Shown here piece by piece: positions 1 to 10,094 of a DNA stretch of 64,000 nucleotides (within the stretch, counting starts at the first letter, position 1; each line of letters starts with the position of its first letter). The stretch is from contig JAIELH010000001.1 of NCBI GenBank assembly GCA_019753125.1, positions 1 to 64,000 of the forward strand, written 5' to 3'. The translations under genes and the position numbers were made by a program. This DNA comes from Gallionellaceae bacterium. GTDB taxonomy: Bacteria > Pseudomonadota > Gammaproteobacteria > Burkholderiales > Gallionellaceae. The notes under the pieces were generated by a model. It made no database searches. It worked only from the letters and a program-made list of their open reading frames with translations, and was not told where the DNA came from.

Positions 1-233
1 CCGGTGTTGCGAGCCGCTTGTTGTGAATGACACAACCGCGCGTCTCGCGCCTTGGCCTGCGCCCAAAGCGACCCCAGCGTAAGCCCGTGTTATTCATTTA
101 CGAGCCCTTGCCGGATTCAAAAAGGCGCGAATTGTAACACCGTTGAGCAATCGGCTTCGCAAGGAAAACCAATTAAGGAAAGCTACTCGCCCATAGAGGA
201 AAGCTGGCGAAACAATTGGCTCAACCAACCGAA

Positions 234-1931
234 TTAACTGGCCTTATAACCCATCCGGAACCCACCCCAATGCCTGCCCTGAATCATGATCGGCACGGAG
301 ATGTCGTGCATGATTTCACCGGTATCGCGCTTGTAGGTCTGGATCAGCATCTTCTTCGTATGGCTGCCGCAACGCAAACCGGTGCGGTCACTGAACAGCC
401 GTTTGGTGCGGCTGTTCGCCAGGTCAGTTTCAAAATCCCCAGTAAGCGGCTTGGAGAATTTCTGATTGTGCGTGGGAATGTATCCGTTCGAATCAATGGC
501 CGCCGCAAACACAACCGAGGGGTTTTCCTGCAAAACTTTTTCCTGAATATCGGGAAGCACCCGGTCTGTAAACTTATCGAAACGGGTGCTGTATTTTGCC
601 GGATTGGTATTTGGTATCGGCTGATGTTTGCGATCAAACAAATCGTCGATAGCAATCTGACCCGAATGCACCGCCTGCTCGAAGACTTGCCCGATGCGAT
701 CCGCCGCACTTTGGGCCACCTTGAACAGCCGGTTATGCACCGTATCGAGATCCAGTTCCGCGAGCGATTCATACATCCCCTCGCCCAAATCGGAAAGAAC
801 CATGGTCTGTTCCGACACGCCTTTCATCTCACTGTCGATATCCAGTAATTCCTTGTGTATCGTGGCAATGTGCGTTGAAATCTGTTCGACTTGCTGATGG
901 TTGTCCTCGGCGCCTTTTGCAATCGCAAGCACCTGCCCTTCCAGCGCAGAAGTATGTTGCAATATCCCATCGAGCTGAGCTCCAACCTCGCCGATACTGT
1001 TGACGCCACGCTCGACTTCTTGCGCAAAGGAAGTCATCGTATTGGCGGCCGCAATCGTTTCATCCCCGATTTCGGTGACCACCCCTCCAATCTGGCCGGT
1101 AGCCGCCGAAGTCTTTTCGGCCAGCTTGCGAACCTCATCCGCCACAACGGCGAATCCGCGCCCCTGCTCGCCTGCGCGCGCCGCCTCAATCGCGGCATTC
1201 AGCGCCAGCAAATTGATTTGCTTGGCAATCGTATCGATGACCTGCGTGATTTCCTGAATCCGCTTGGAGCTTTCGGTCAAGCGGGATACTTGCCCGGAAG
1301 TTTCCTGCGTGCGCGCACTCATCATGCGCAGGTCGTTTATGGCTTGCTGCAGCGCGACCCTACCCTGCGAACTGTTTTCTTTGGTTTGAACCGCAAATTG
1401 CGCGGCATTGGTGGCGTTTTCTGAAGATTGGCGTGTGGTTGCCAATATCGACTGGGCGGCGCTGGCGATTTCTTCGGATTGCCTGGTCGCGAGATTGGTG
1501 TTTTTTCTCAACTGATCGACCCGATGGGACGTTGCCGCCAGCGAAAGCGTGCTCTGCTCAATGGTGTCGGAGACAGTTCTGGTGACATCGATGTATTTAC
1601 GTCCGGCTTTTCCGGAAACACTGCCGATCAGCGCGCCAATCAACGGGTGCTTCAGCCATTTATCACCCTGATGATCAGTTGCTGCCCGCTTCAATTGACC
1701 CACTAGATGCAGATAGCAAATCGAAATGGCAATAAATGAACTCAGAATAACGAGTGTAAAAATGACTGGTACACTTAATGTCGCAAGAACCATGAGCGCG
1801 GCTCCTGTCACAATACAATTCACCACCAGGGCAAGTACCAGAGGTATTCCAAGCGCAAGGATATTTTTCTTCAAAATATTTCTCCAAATTGCCAAGCCAT
1901 CTGATATTAGCTTGGATATTAAGCGCCGCAC
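234..1931 (-). CDS. Methyl-accepting chemotaxis protein
   Basis: Two N-terminal hydrophobic segments and a classical MCP signalling hairpin ([36 protein letters not shown]). Confidence 0.95.
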   Translation of the reverse strand: MRRLISKLISDGLAIWRNILKKNILALGIPLVLALVVNCIVTGAALMVLATLSVPVIFTLVILSSFIAISICYLHLVGQLKRAATDHQGDKWLKHPLIGALIGSVSGKAGRKYIDVTRTVSDTIEQSTLSLAATSHRVDQLRKNTNLATRQSEEIASAAQSILATTRQSSENATNAAQFAVQTKENSSQGRVALQQAINDLRMMSARTQETSGQVSRLTESSKRIQEITQVIDTIAKQINLLALNAAIEAARAGEQGRGFAVVADEVRKLAEKTSAATGQIGGVVTEIGDETIAAANTMTSFAQEVERGVNSIGEVGAQLDGILQHTSALEGQVLAIAKGAEDNHQQVEQISTHIATIHKELLDIDSEMKGVSEQTMVLSDLGEGMYESLAELDLDTVHNRLFKVAQSAADRIGQVFEQAVHSGQIAIDDLFDRKHQPIPNTNPAKYSTRFDKFTDRVLPDIQEKVLQENPSVVFAAAIDSNGYIPTHNQKFSKPLTGDFETDLANSRTKRLFSDRTGLRCGSHTKKMLIQTYKRDTGEIMHDISVPIMIQGRHWGGFRMGYKAS

Positions 1932-1946
1932 AAGCGCAACCCCAAT

Positions 1947-3035
1947 TCATGCTTGAGAATACTTCTCCAATGGCTTGGTGCGCCGCCAACATGCCCAAGC
2001 ATCGCCGCGCGTCAGCGATACACGACGGCCGCCATCTCCGCCCAGGATATCTGTCTGCAACTGCGCGATCCTTCCCGAGCGCAACGCTTGCCACAACGGT
2101 TGCGCATAGCCTGTTTCAAACCCCTGCAAAGCATCGCGCCAGGCGGCCAGATCGCCGCGCTGCAACGCCGCACGCAAACCGCTCCAGACCAGCAACTGCC
2201 TGCCATCAGAAGAAAATTCCCTCTCCCTCTGGGAGAGGGCTAGGGTGAGGGAGCCATTCCATTGCTCCGGCCACCCGGCAAACGGAATACCCGCAGCCGC
2301 AGCAAACATCTCGGCCAACACCTCATCCGAACTGGCACAGTCATAAGCTTTTTGCGGCAGCAAATTTTCTGTACAACCTCCCCCCCACAACCACACGCTG
2401 TTGACCGGCAGCTCGCCACGCGCCTCGCGGGCTTCATTCACCGGATGCGCAAACAACAGCATCTGGATCTCGTTGAACGACTGATGCCAGCGCATCGCCT
2501 CACCGCCCTTGGGCAGCAGGCCATGCACGTTGCGCCCGGCAACCTGCGACAGCGGCACAGTTTCAATGTTCGGTACCCTGTCGAGCTTCAGATACCAGCG
2601 TTGCGGGTGGGGCGCAAAAAATTCCATGCCCTGCCCGGCAAAGTGAAGGTTCAAACTGGCGCACATTTGCGCGGCCTCATCCGCGCTGATTGCCACATCC
2701 GGCAACAACACCAATTGCTCGCGCTGCAAACGCAAATGCACCGGGTCGGCACGCAGCCAGCAACCCTCCCCAAGCCCATCAAAGGCGGCAGAAATAGGCG
2801 CAATCGGCACGCTTGTTTGGCATGGCACGCCAAATAGTTCGCACAGCAAATTCTCCAGCGAGCCTCCCTCCCCCGTTCGTGCTGACCCTTCGACTGAGCT
2901 CAGGACTAAAGGCTTTGTCGAAGCACCGCGCGCCAGCATCTTTTCCAGCGCTGGCAAATGCAAATCCGCACACACCTCGGAAACAATATCTTTCGGCAGG
3001 AATAAATCGGTGATGACCAGATGGACGTTTTTCAT
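1947..3035 (-). CDS. Cofactor-independent phosphoglycerate mutase-like protein (uncharacterised)
   Basis: Start MKNVHLVITDLFLPKDI; resembles the betaproteobacterial 'regulatory protein / phosphoglycerate mutase' family; carries two in-frame REP-like insertions (LTLALSQRERE and LVLSSVEGS). Confidence 0.6.
   Translation of the reverse strand: MKNVHLVITDLFLPKDIVSEVCADLHLPALEKMLARGASTKPLVLSSVEGSARTGEGGSLENLLCELFGVPCQTSVPIAPISAAFDGLGEGCWLRADPVHLRLQREQLVLLPDVAISADEAAQMCASLNLHFAGQGMEFFAPHPQRWYLKLDRVPNIETVPLSQVAGRNVHGLLPKGGEAMRWHQSFNEIQMLLFAHPVNEAREARGELPVNSVWLWGGGCTENLLPQKAYDCASSDEVLAEMFAAAAGIPFAGWPEQWNGSLTLALSQREREFSSDGRQLLVWSGLRAALQRGDLAAWRDALQGFETGYAQPLWQALRSGRIAQLQTDILGGDGGRRVSLTRGDAWACWRRTKPLEKYSQA
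2219..2252. repeat. REP-like palindromic repeat (CCCTCTCCCTCTGGGAGAGGGCTAGGGTGAGGGA) inside a CDS
   Basis: CCCTCTCCC..GGGAGAGGG inverted repeat, read in frame as SLTLALSQRERE. Confidence 0.7.
2883..2923. repeat. Dispersed-repeat-like insertion (CCCTTCGACTGAGCTCAGG...GTCGAAG) inside a CDS
   Basis: Terminal TTCGAC/GTCGAA inverted ends, read in frame as LVLSSVEGS. Confidence 0.6.
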
Positions 3036-3259
3036 GGCGGCGAGTTTAGCATTTGCGGAAACAGATGAATCACCAAACCAGATGCAGGCAGTGGCAGCGC
3101 CATTGTTCAAGTATTGTCGGCGCGCTCAAAAGGCGTATCCTCGCGTCTTGCTTTCCGAGAAGGAAAAACCCAGTGGGCGGCAAAGCCGTCGGGGCAATTA
3201 TGGTGTCTTGCTTGCCGGGGCTGACACAGCGGAAAATCAGCATGGGGGATTGAAAAATC

Positions 3260-4234
3260 ATGGATCGCTTGCAACGTATCTATAAGCTACATCAGGCAGT
3301 TTCTTCACGCCGCCACCCCGTATCCTGCCAGACATTGCAAAACGAGCTCGAATGCTCCCGCGCCACGGTCAACCGCATCATTCAAGAGATGCGCCTGTAT
3401 TTCAACGCACCGATTGAATACGATCGATCACGCAACGGCTACCACTATACGCTGACCGATGGGCAAACATTCGAACTCCCCGGACTCTGGTTCAGCGAAA
3501 CCGAACTCTATGCGCTGCTGACCACCCAGCAACTGCTCGCACACGTTCAACCCGGCCTGCTCGATACACAACTCAAACCCGTCAAAGAACGCATCGAAAA
3601 AATCCTCGCGACCAGACACTTGGGCAGCGAAGAAATCTCCAAACGAGTGCGCATCCTGCGCATGACCGGACGCAATGTCGCGCTGGAATGCTTCCAGACC
3701 GTAGCGGGCGCGCTGCTGCAACGAAACAGCCTGCACATCTGCTACCACGGGCGCGGCAACGACCAAACCAGCCAGCGCGAAATCTCCCCGCAACGGCTCA
3801 TCCACTACCGCGACAACTGGTATCTGGACGCGTACTGCCATACCCGCAACGCCCTGCGCAGCTTCGCCGTCGAACGCATCATCGCAGCCAAGGTATTGCC
3901 ACAGCGCTGCCGCGACGTGCCGGAAAAACAGCTTGATGCACATTACACGAGTTCCTACGGCATCTTCGCGGGCGAACCCAAACACACTGCCGTGCTGCAC
4001 TTCACCCCCGAACGCGCGCGTTGGGTGGCGGATGAACACTGGCATCCGCAACAACAAAGCCTGTTGCTTGCGGATGGCAGCTATGAATTGCGCATCCCTT
4101 ACTCCGACCCGCGCGAATTGATTATGGACATTCTCAAACATGGCGCGGAAGTAGAGATCATCGCGCCAGAGACGTTGCGGCAGGAAGTATTGGAACACTT
4201 GCGTAAAGCTACTGCAAAATACACGTATACGTAG
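3260..4234 (+). CDS. WYL-domain transcriptional regulator with N-terminal HTH
   Basis: HTH (HPVSCQTLQNELECSRATVNRIIQEM) and WYL region (YRDNWYLDAYCHTRNALRSFAVERI). Confidence 0.9.
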   Translation: MDRLQRIYKLHQAVSSRRHPVSCQTLQNELECSRATVNRIIQEMRLYFNAPIEYDRSRNGYHYTLTDGQTFELPGLWFSETELYALLTTQQLLAHVQPGLLDTQLKPVKERIEKILATRHLGSEEISKRVRILRMTGRNVALECFQTVAGALLQRNSLHICYHGRGNDQTSQREISPQRLIHYRDNWYLDAYCHTRNALRSFAVERIIAAKVLPQRCRDVPEKQLDAHYTSSYGIFAGEPKHTAVLHFTPERARWVADEHWHPQQQSLLLADGSYELRIPYSDPRELIMDILKHGAEVEIIAPETLRQEVLEHLRKATAKYTYT

Positions 4235-4239
4235 ATACG

Positions 4240-4325
4240 TAGGTTGGGTTAGCGGTTTCACTGCGTAACCCAACATCATTAAAAAAGGCTGTTGGGCTAC
4301 GCAGTGAAACCGCTAACCCAACCCA
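4240..4325. repeat. Long REP/BIME-like inverted repeat (36-bp arms, 14-bp loop)
   Basis: TAGGTTGGGTTAGCGGTTTCACTGCGTAACCCAACA / TGTTGGGCTACGCAGTGAAACCGCTAACCCAACCCA, 2 mismatches in 36. Confidence 0.9.
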
Positions 4326-4356
4326 CATGACTCACCACAAAGAAACAGGAAGCAAT

Positions 4357-5331
4357 ATGAACGCCTCTATTGAATTACCAACCTACCCCGAAGAATTCCT
4401 CGCCGAGCTCAGCCCATCCAAACTCACCGACATCCTCATCGAAGACCAGGACCGCGTCCCGCGCAACGTCATAGACGCATGTGTCCGATGCGGTGACATG
4501 ATGACGGAATATTTACGCCAACTGCACGAGGACGATTTTCTGTGGCAAGACTATGAAGATGATCCAGAAGAAATCGCCGGTGGCAAATGGTGGCTGCGCC
4601 TCCATGCGGCCATGATTCTCGGTTTGATCCCGAGCGAACAGGCAGGCCTATTGCTGGTAGAACTCATGCGCCGCATGTCACAGGAAGATGACGATAACCT
4701 GCAAGACTGGCTATCAGGCTACTGGCCCGCATTATTCGTTAACAAGCCGGACACCGTACTGTCTTCCCTACGCGCTCTCTGCGAAGACAGGGACATGGAC
4801 TGGTACATACGCGCCAATGCCATTGAACCGATAATCAAGACCGCCGCCAGGCAAGGTGCAAATGCGCTCGAACAAACACAGGCATGGCTGGTGGGTACCG
4901 TGGGCGACGAAAGTGAGGACTGGGAATTTCGGCTTTCGGCATGCAGCACCCTGCTGGACTATCCGCGCAGCGAATATCGACCCTTGCTGGAGAGCATGGC
5001 GGACAGGCAAAGTGGCTGGGGCAAACATTTCGACAGAGACAACATACAGCAAGCCTATTCGAATCCGACAAATAAACCGGAGCATTTCGCAAATCCGTGG
5101 AAATTTTACGAACCGGAAGCCATCACCAAACGCCAGATACGCTGGCGGGAAGAAAACGAAAAAGAAAAGCAGCGCATCCTGAACGGAGATGCGGCCTATC
5201 CGAACGATCCTTACGACCCGTACTATGACAACGAACCCTACGTCCGCCCCGAACCCAAAGTCGGTCGCAACGACCCCTGCCCGTGCGGCAGCGGAAAAAA
5301 ATACAAAAAATGTTGTTTGGCAAAAGAGTGA
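4357..5331 (+). CDS. DUF1186-like protein with C-terminal SEC-C zinc motif
   Basis: C-terminus [19 protein letters not shown] is a SEC-C motif; helical HEAT-like N-terminal region. Confidence 0.8.
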   Translation: MNASIELPTYPEEFLAELSPSKLTDILIEDQDRVPRNVIDACVRCGDMMTEYLRQLHEDDFLWQDYEDDPEEIAGGKWWLRLHAAMILGLIPSEQAGLLLVELMRRMSQEDDDNLQDWLSGYWPALFVNKPDTVLSSLRALCEDRDMDWYIRANAIEPIIKTAARQGANALEQTQAWLVGTVGDESEDWEFRLSACSTLLDYPRSEYRPLLESMADRQSGWGKHFDRDNIQQAYSNPTNKPEHFANPWKFYEPEAITKRQIRWREENEKEKQRILNGDAAYPNDPYDPYYDNEPYVRPEPKVGRNDPCPCGSGKKYKKCCLAKE

Positions 5332-5402
5332 ATGACAGGCTCAGATTTTGAGACACCCATGGGTATACACTTCCCGGCAACCTAAAAAACCAAGAATCAA
5401 AA

Positions 5403-8060
5403 ATGCCAAACATGCCAGCGCAACAAGGGGATACGATTTTCAAATACTGGGGCAAGGCCGACGATAAATATCCGGCTGAACCAAAGTGGCATCCGCTTGC
5501 CTATCACAGTCTAGATGTGGCAGCCGTTGCAGCAACTTGGTGGGATGCCAGCCCTACCATTCAACGCACCATCCTTTCAGCTTTCGGTTGTACGCCATTA
5601 CAGCAAAACCAATTGCGCGCTTGGATTCTACTTTTCACGGCCTTGCATGACCTTGGGAAATTCGATGTGCGATTCCAGCTAAAGGCACCGGATGCACTTG
5701 CCGCAGCATGGCGACCACTTGGCGAGGAAGACCACGGAATACAACCGCAAGAAATAACAAAATTCGATCATGGCTGGGCGGGCATGGCTTGGGCAAATCA
5801 GGAGTATCGGTCATGGCTGGAAGAACATGGCGATGTTGACCGCGAGATGTGGGAAAGGTGGAAACCTTGGCTTGCTGCCGTGACTGGGCATCATGGGGAT
5901 TTTTACGAAGCGACGAAAATTCATGCACCGGAGGCTGATGCCGCAATCGTCGCTCAAGACAGCGCTGCGCGCCACGCATTTGTGTCCGCACTGTCCGATA
6001 TTTTCCTCGCGCCCGCAGGGCTTGGCATCCATAACTTGCCCCCATTTACTTCGCCGAGCGCGCAATCATTGCTAGCTGGCTTCTGCTCCGTGTGCGACTG
6101 GATAGGCTCCAACACCGATGTGTTCGCATACCAAACGCCTGACACTGCATTAGCCGATTACTTTGCCGCGAGTGTGACTAAAGTCCAAGCTGGCGATGCG
6201 CTGCATCGCTTCGGCCTACTTTCAAAAGCGGCAAGCTACAAAGGTTTAAGCGCTTTGCTTGACTCTAAAGAATCTCCACGCGGTGTTCAGGTTCGAGTGG
6301 ATAGCTTGCCAACCGCGCCCGGCTTGACACTGATCGAAGCGCCGACAGGCAGCGGCAAAACCGAAGCAGCACTGGCTTACGCTTGGCGGTTACTGGATCA
6401 AGGCACTGCTGACTCAATCGTATTTGCTCTGCCAACACAAGCCACGGCCAACGCCATGCTTGTTCGTGCCGAGGAATTTGCGGTAAAAGTGTTTGGCGAT
6501 GCCAATGTGGTGCTCGCCCACGGCAAGCGTGACTTCAATGAGTCATTCCAGCGGCTGGTTGAATGCGGGCAACGGAAAACTTCACAAGGCAAAGAAGAAG
6601 CATCCGTCCAATGTGCTGCCTGGCTTGCAAACAGCCGCAAGCGTGTGTTTCTCGGTCAGATAGGTGTCTGCACCGTGGATCAGGTATTGCTGTCCGTGTT
6701 ACCTGTCAGGCACAAATTTGTGCGTGGTTTTGGTTTGAATAAATCCATACTCATTGTGGATGAAGTTCATGCTTACGACGCCTACATGCATGGCCTGCTC
6801 GGTGAAGTGTTGCGCCGACAGAAAGCCATCGGAGGCAGCGCTATTTTGTTGTCAGCTACGTTACCCGCCGGTGTGCGCGCCAAGCTGCTGGCCGCATGGG
6901 AATCCAACGGGGTGAATGATGCACCGTATCCTGCGCTGTGGCGCGCCACACAAGGTGCAGCGTCATGCATTACCGTACCCGACGAACATCGACCGGATCA
7001 GCGTGAGGTGATGACCGAATGCCTCAAACTCCCCGACGCATTTCCGAATGAAGAGGTGATTGGACGCATCATCGCCGCTGCCGAATCCGGCGCACGGGTG
7101 GCGGTAGTGATGAATTTGGTGGACGATGCCCAGCGGCTTGCCCGCTTGCTACGCCACGAAATCACAAACCGCACAATCACAATTGATGTGGACGTGTTCC
7201 ATGCGCGCTACCACTTCATAGACAGACAAGCAAAGGAAAAAGCCACGATTGCTTATTATGGCCGCAATGCCGCGCGCGATAAGGGGCGCATCATCGTTGC
7301 CACGCAAGTGATTGAGCAAAGCCTCGATCTGGATTTCGACTGGATGCTCACGCAAATCTGCCCGGTAGACTTGCTGTTCCAGCGACTGGGTCGCTTGCAT
7401 CGCCACCAACGCGAACATCGCCCCGCCGGATTCGAATTGCCCCGTTGCACGGTGCTGTCAGTAGAAGACGAAAACTATGGGCTACACAAACTCATTTATG
7501 GCAACACCCGCGTACTGTGGCGCACCGAGCTACTGCTTGCTGGCGCGGACAGGATTGTTTTTCCGGAGGCTTATAGGGATTGGATTGAGAGCGTCTATTC
7601 CGAACTTCCTTGGGATGATGAATCCGAAGATATCTACGGCGCTTATCGCGGATGGAAGCTAGTGCAGGAAATGCGAGAGACTGATGCCCTACAGCTCACT
7701 ACCATGACCGCCAGCCAGTTCCGCGATGAGGACGATAGAGTAGCCGCCCTGACTCGTGACGGTGAAATTAGCTTGACGGTTTTGCCTATTCAAACCGATG
7801 GTCGCCTGTTAAATGGACAAGTGTTAAGCGCATTAAACGAGCGTGATCTCGCGGAAACGCTTAACCTGCACGCTGTGCCTGCACCCGCCAGTTGGAAGAG
7901 CCGATTATTAAATTTCCGCCTTGAGAATGAAGGTGTTCTGGCGGGCTATCGACAAATGGAAATGAGCACTGACGGGCATGGAGGCTGGTCGGCAATGGAT
8001 GGGAAGTTTCGCTATTCGGAAGATTTCGGATTGGAGAGGGTTAACGATGAACCTGCTTAA
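5403..8060 (+). CDS. cas3: CRISPR-associated helicase/nuclease Cas3 (type I-E)
   Basis: HD domain (ALHDLGKFD, GHHGDFY), Walker A EAPTGSGKTEAAL, DEVHAYD, SATLP, QVIEQSLDLDFDWM; first gene of the cas operon. Confidence 0.97.
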   Translation: MPNMPAQQGDTIFKYWGKADDKYPAEPKWHPLAYHSLDVAAVAATWWDASPTIQRTILSAFGCTPLQQNQLRAWILLFTALHDLGKFDVRFQLKAPDALAAAWRPLGEEDHGIQPQEITKFDHGWAGMAWANQEYRSWLEEHGDVDREMWERWKPWLAAVTGHHGDFYEATKIHAPEADAAIVAQDSAARHAFVSALSDIFLAPAGLGIHNLPPFTSPSAQSLLAGFCSVCDWIGSNTDVFAYQTPDTALADYFAASVTKVQAGDALHRFGLLSKAASYKGLSALLDSKESPRGVQVRVDSLPTAPGLTLIEAPTGSGKTEAALAYAWRLLDQGTADSIVFALPTQATANAMLVRAEEFAVKVFGDANVVLAHGKRDFNESFQRLVECGQRKTSQGKEEASVQCAAWLANSRKRVFLGQIGVCTVDQVLLSVLPVRHKFVRGFGLNKSILIVDEVHAYDAYMHGLLGEVLRRQKAIGGSAILLSATLPAGVRAKLLAAWESNGVNDAPYPALWRATQGAASCITVPDEHRPDQREVMTECLKLPDAFPNEEVIGRIIAAAESGARVAVVMNLVDDAQRLARLLRHEITNRTITIDVDVFHARYHFIDRQAKEKATIAYYGRNAARDKGRIIVATQVIEQSLDLDFDWMLTQICPVDLLFQRLGRLHRHQREHRPAGFELPRCTVLSVEDENYGLHKLIYGNTRVLWRTELLLAGADRIVFPEAYRDWIESVYSELPWDDESEDIYGAYRGWKLVQEMRETDALQLTTMTASQFRDEDDRVAALTRDGEISLTVLPIQTDGRLLNGQVLSALNERDLAETLNLHAVPAPASWKSRLLNFRLENEGVLAGYRQMEMSTDGHGGWSAMDGKFRYSEDFGLERVNDEPA

Positions 8061-9639
8061 AGCCCCATGGATTCCTGTACGCGCCGATGGTGGCGCAGGA
8101 GCCTTTTGCCTGCTGACTTATCAGCAACTTTTGTGTGAGCCGGGCAACTGGCAAGTGAGCTTGCCGCGAGACGATCTTGAGTTGGCCTGCGTGCAATTGT
8201 TGGTGTGCATGACTCAGGTGATGTTCATGCCGGAGGGTGACCCGTCGAGTGATCCGAATGGCAACAAGGCGTTGCGAGCGAGAATTACCAAGCCGCTGTC
8301 GTCGGACGAATTCGATAAAGGCATTGCGCCTTGTAATCGCAAGGGAGAGGAATGGTTCGACCTCGATCACCCAACCCAACCGTTCATGCAGTCACGAAAA
8401 GTTACTGGCAAGCTGACATCAGTTCAAAAACTCTTGCCCGGTCTGCCGGAGAAAACGAGCACTGCCCCCGGCGCTCACTGCTTTTTTAACGAGGTAACAG
8501 AAGCCAGGCACATCAGTGGCGCAGTGGCGGCGATTGCGCTGTTCAACCAAGCAACCAACTGCCCAAGTTTCGGTGGCGGCTTCAAAGGCAGCTTACGTGG
8601 CGGCGCACCGATTACCACGTTGGTATTTGGCAACGGCTTACGTGAAATAGTTTGGCGCAATGTGCTTACACGTCCACGTATAGAACAACGTCAAATCAAA
8701 ATGCTGGGTTTCGATAGGGATCAACCGACTTGGGTCAAACCTATTCAGGAAGCTACGATCAATTGGAACGAGATCGGCTTAGTGCGAGGGTTATTCTGGC
8801 AACCTGCGCGAGTAGAGTTGGTGAAATCCAAAATGGTTGCTCCCTGCGACGTGCTTGGTGGCGAGGCCGTGCCGGTATACACCGGCTTTCGCTGTGAAAA
8901 ATTCAGCTTTACCGTGAAAGGCGTTTGGCCTCATCCACATGGAGCCATGACAAAATCACTAAAAAAGGGTGACCCAAAGAAAGGTGAGCCTGAAAAGAAG
9001 CTGGAAGAAAAATTTGCCAGCTTTACCACTACTGCTCCGGCATGGACGCAGTTATCCGAGTTTGTTATACCAAGAAGCATAAACGACGAGAATGCAAAAG
9101 AAGGTTCGGTTCCTGCTGGGCCGATTACCCAAGCCAATGAACTCGCTGATGGGCCGTTGCATTTGCTGGTTGGTGGCTATCGTACCAAGCAAGCATCGGT
9201 GCTGGAGCGTCGCCACGATATGATCAGCCTTGCCCACGGTTGGCAGGATGATAAAGGCCGACTACCAAAGCTGGTCGAGATTGGCAAAGAGGCTGTAGAT
9301 TTATTGAAGGCAAGACTTAGAGATGCATCTAAGGGCTATAAAAATAAAAAGAAAAATATCAAGCTAAAAGGCATCGGTGCAGCCATCCATGAAACCGCCG
9401 AGAAGATGTTTTACGCACAAACAGAAAGTTTGATTCGCGAGACGTTTTCAAAAAAAGACACATTCAGTCAATGGGCAGACGCAAGAAGATCGTTTGCAAT
9501 AAAGATGGCCGAACTCTGCGAAGATATTTTCGAGAAACTCACTGACCCTTATGCGATGAAACCGGAGTTGATCCCAGCCATCGCTTGGGCGCGGCGTAGC
9601 CTGAACACAGACCTTAAAAAATTGAAGGAGGGAGCATGA
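8047..9639 (+). CDS. casA: Cascade large subunit Cse1/CasA (Cas8e)
   Basis: MNLLKAPWIPVRADGGAGAFCLL start, position after cas3, HPTQPFMQ region; the ORF track start (7978) is upstream of the likely start. Confidence 0.95.
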   Translation: MNLLKAPWIPVRADGGAGAFCLLTYQQLLCEPGNWQVSLPRDDLELACVQLLVCMTQVMFMPEGDPSSDPNGNKALRARITKPLSSDEFDKGIAPCNRKGEEWFDLDHPTQPFMQSRKVTGKLTSVQKLLPGLPEKTSTAPGAHCFFNEVTEARHISGAVAAIALFNQATNCPSFGGGFKGSLRGGAPITTLVFGNGLREIVWRNVLTRPRIEQRQIKMLGFDRDQPTWVKPIQEATINWNEIGLVRGLFWQPARVELVKSKMVAPCDVLGGEAVPVYTGFRCEKFSFTVKGVWPHPHGAMTKSLKKGDPKKGEPEKKLEEKFASFTTTAPAWTQLSEFVIPRSINDENAKEGSVPAGPITQANELADGPLHLLVGGYRTKQASVLERRHDMISLAHGWQDDKGRLPKLVEIGKEAVDLLKARLRDASKGYKNKKKNIKLKGIGAAIHETAEKMFYAQTESLIRETFSKKDTFSQWADARRSFAIKMAELCEDIFEKLTDPYAMKPELIPAIAWARRSLNTDLKKLKEGA

Positions 9640-10094
9640 GTGCCGAACTGCCAGACTTTGTCACGTTGAAAATGCGTTACGACAACGAAAGTTTTCCAAC
9701 AGGCGCGCGTGCCGAGCTGCGCCGTGTCGCTGAACCTGAAGATGTTGCACTCACGCCCGCGCTCTACCGGCTGTTCCCCGGACAAAAACCGGATGACCGC
9801 CACTGGCGATTGGCTTTCTTGTTGCCATGCTGCAAGCACGCGGCCAAGGCCAAGTCACTTGGTGCGCAACTAGCCGAAGCCAAAGTCGCGGAAGCGCGTG
9901 TCTTGCAAGTGGCGCGCTCTCATGCGCCGCTGGATATGGTGCAGTTGCGACGGCTTCTAACACATATAGAGCCTACCGTGGATTGGTCGGAGTTTGGCCG
10001 CATGATCTGGTTCTGGAAACCTGAAGACAAACGGAAGTTTGTTGAAGAATTTTATATTGCCCGCTTTAACCCCGCTAAAGGAGATAAAAAATGA
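9636..10094 (+). CDS. casB: Cascade small subunit Cse2/CasB
   Basis: Position between cse1 and cas7 with ATG overlap; size and HWRLAFLLPCCKHA motif. Confidence 0.9.
   Translation: MSAELPDFVTLKMRYDNESFPTGARAELRRVAEPEDVALTPALYRLFPGQKPDDRHWRLAFLLPCCKHAAKAKSLGAQLAEAKVAEARVLQVARSHAPLDMVQLRRLLTHIEPTVDWSEFGRMIWFWKPEDKRKFVEEFYIARFNPAKGDKK

Noticed and set aside
1-233. Small ORF 52..237 at the left edge
   Set aside because: No recognisable homology or ribosome-binding context; likely noncoding.
7978-8046. Upstream start for cse1 given by the ORF track
   Set aside because: Overlaps the cas3 end by 83 nt; MNLLKAPWIPV at 8047 is the expected Cse1 N-terminus.
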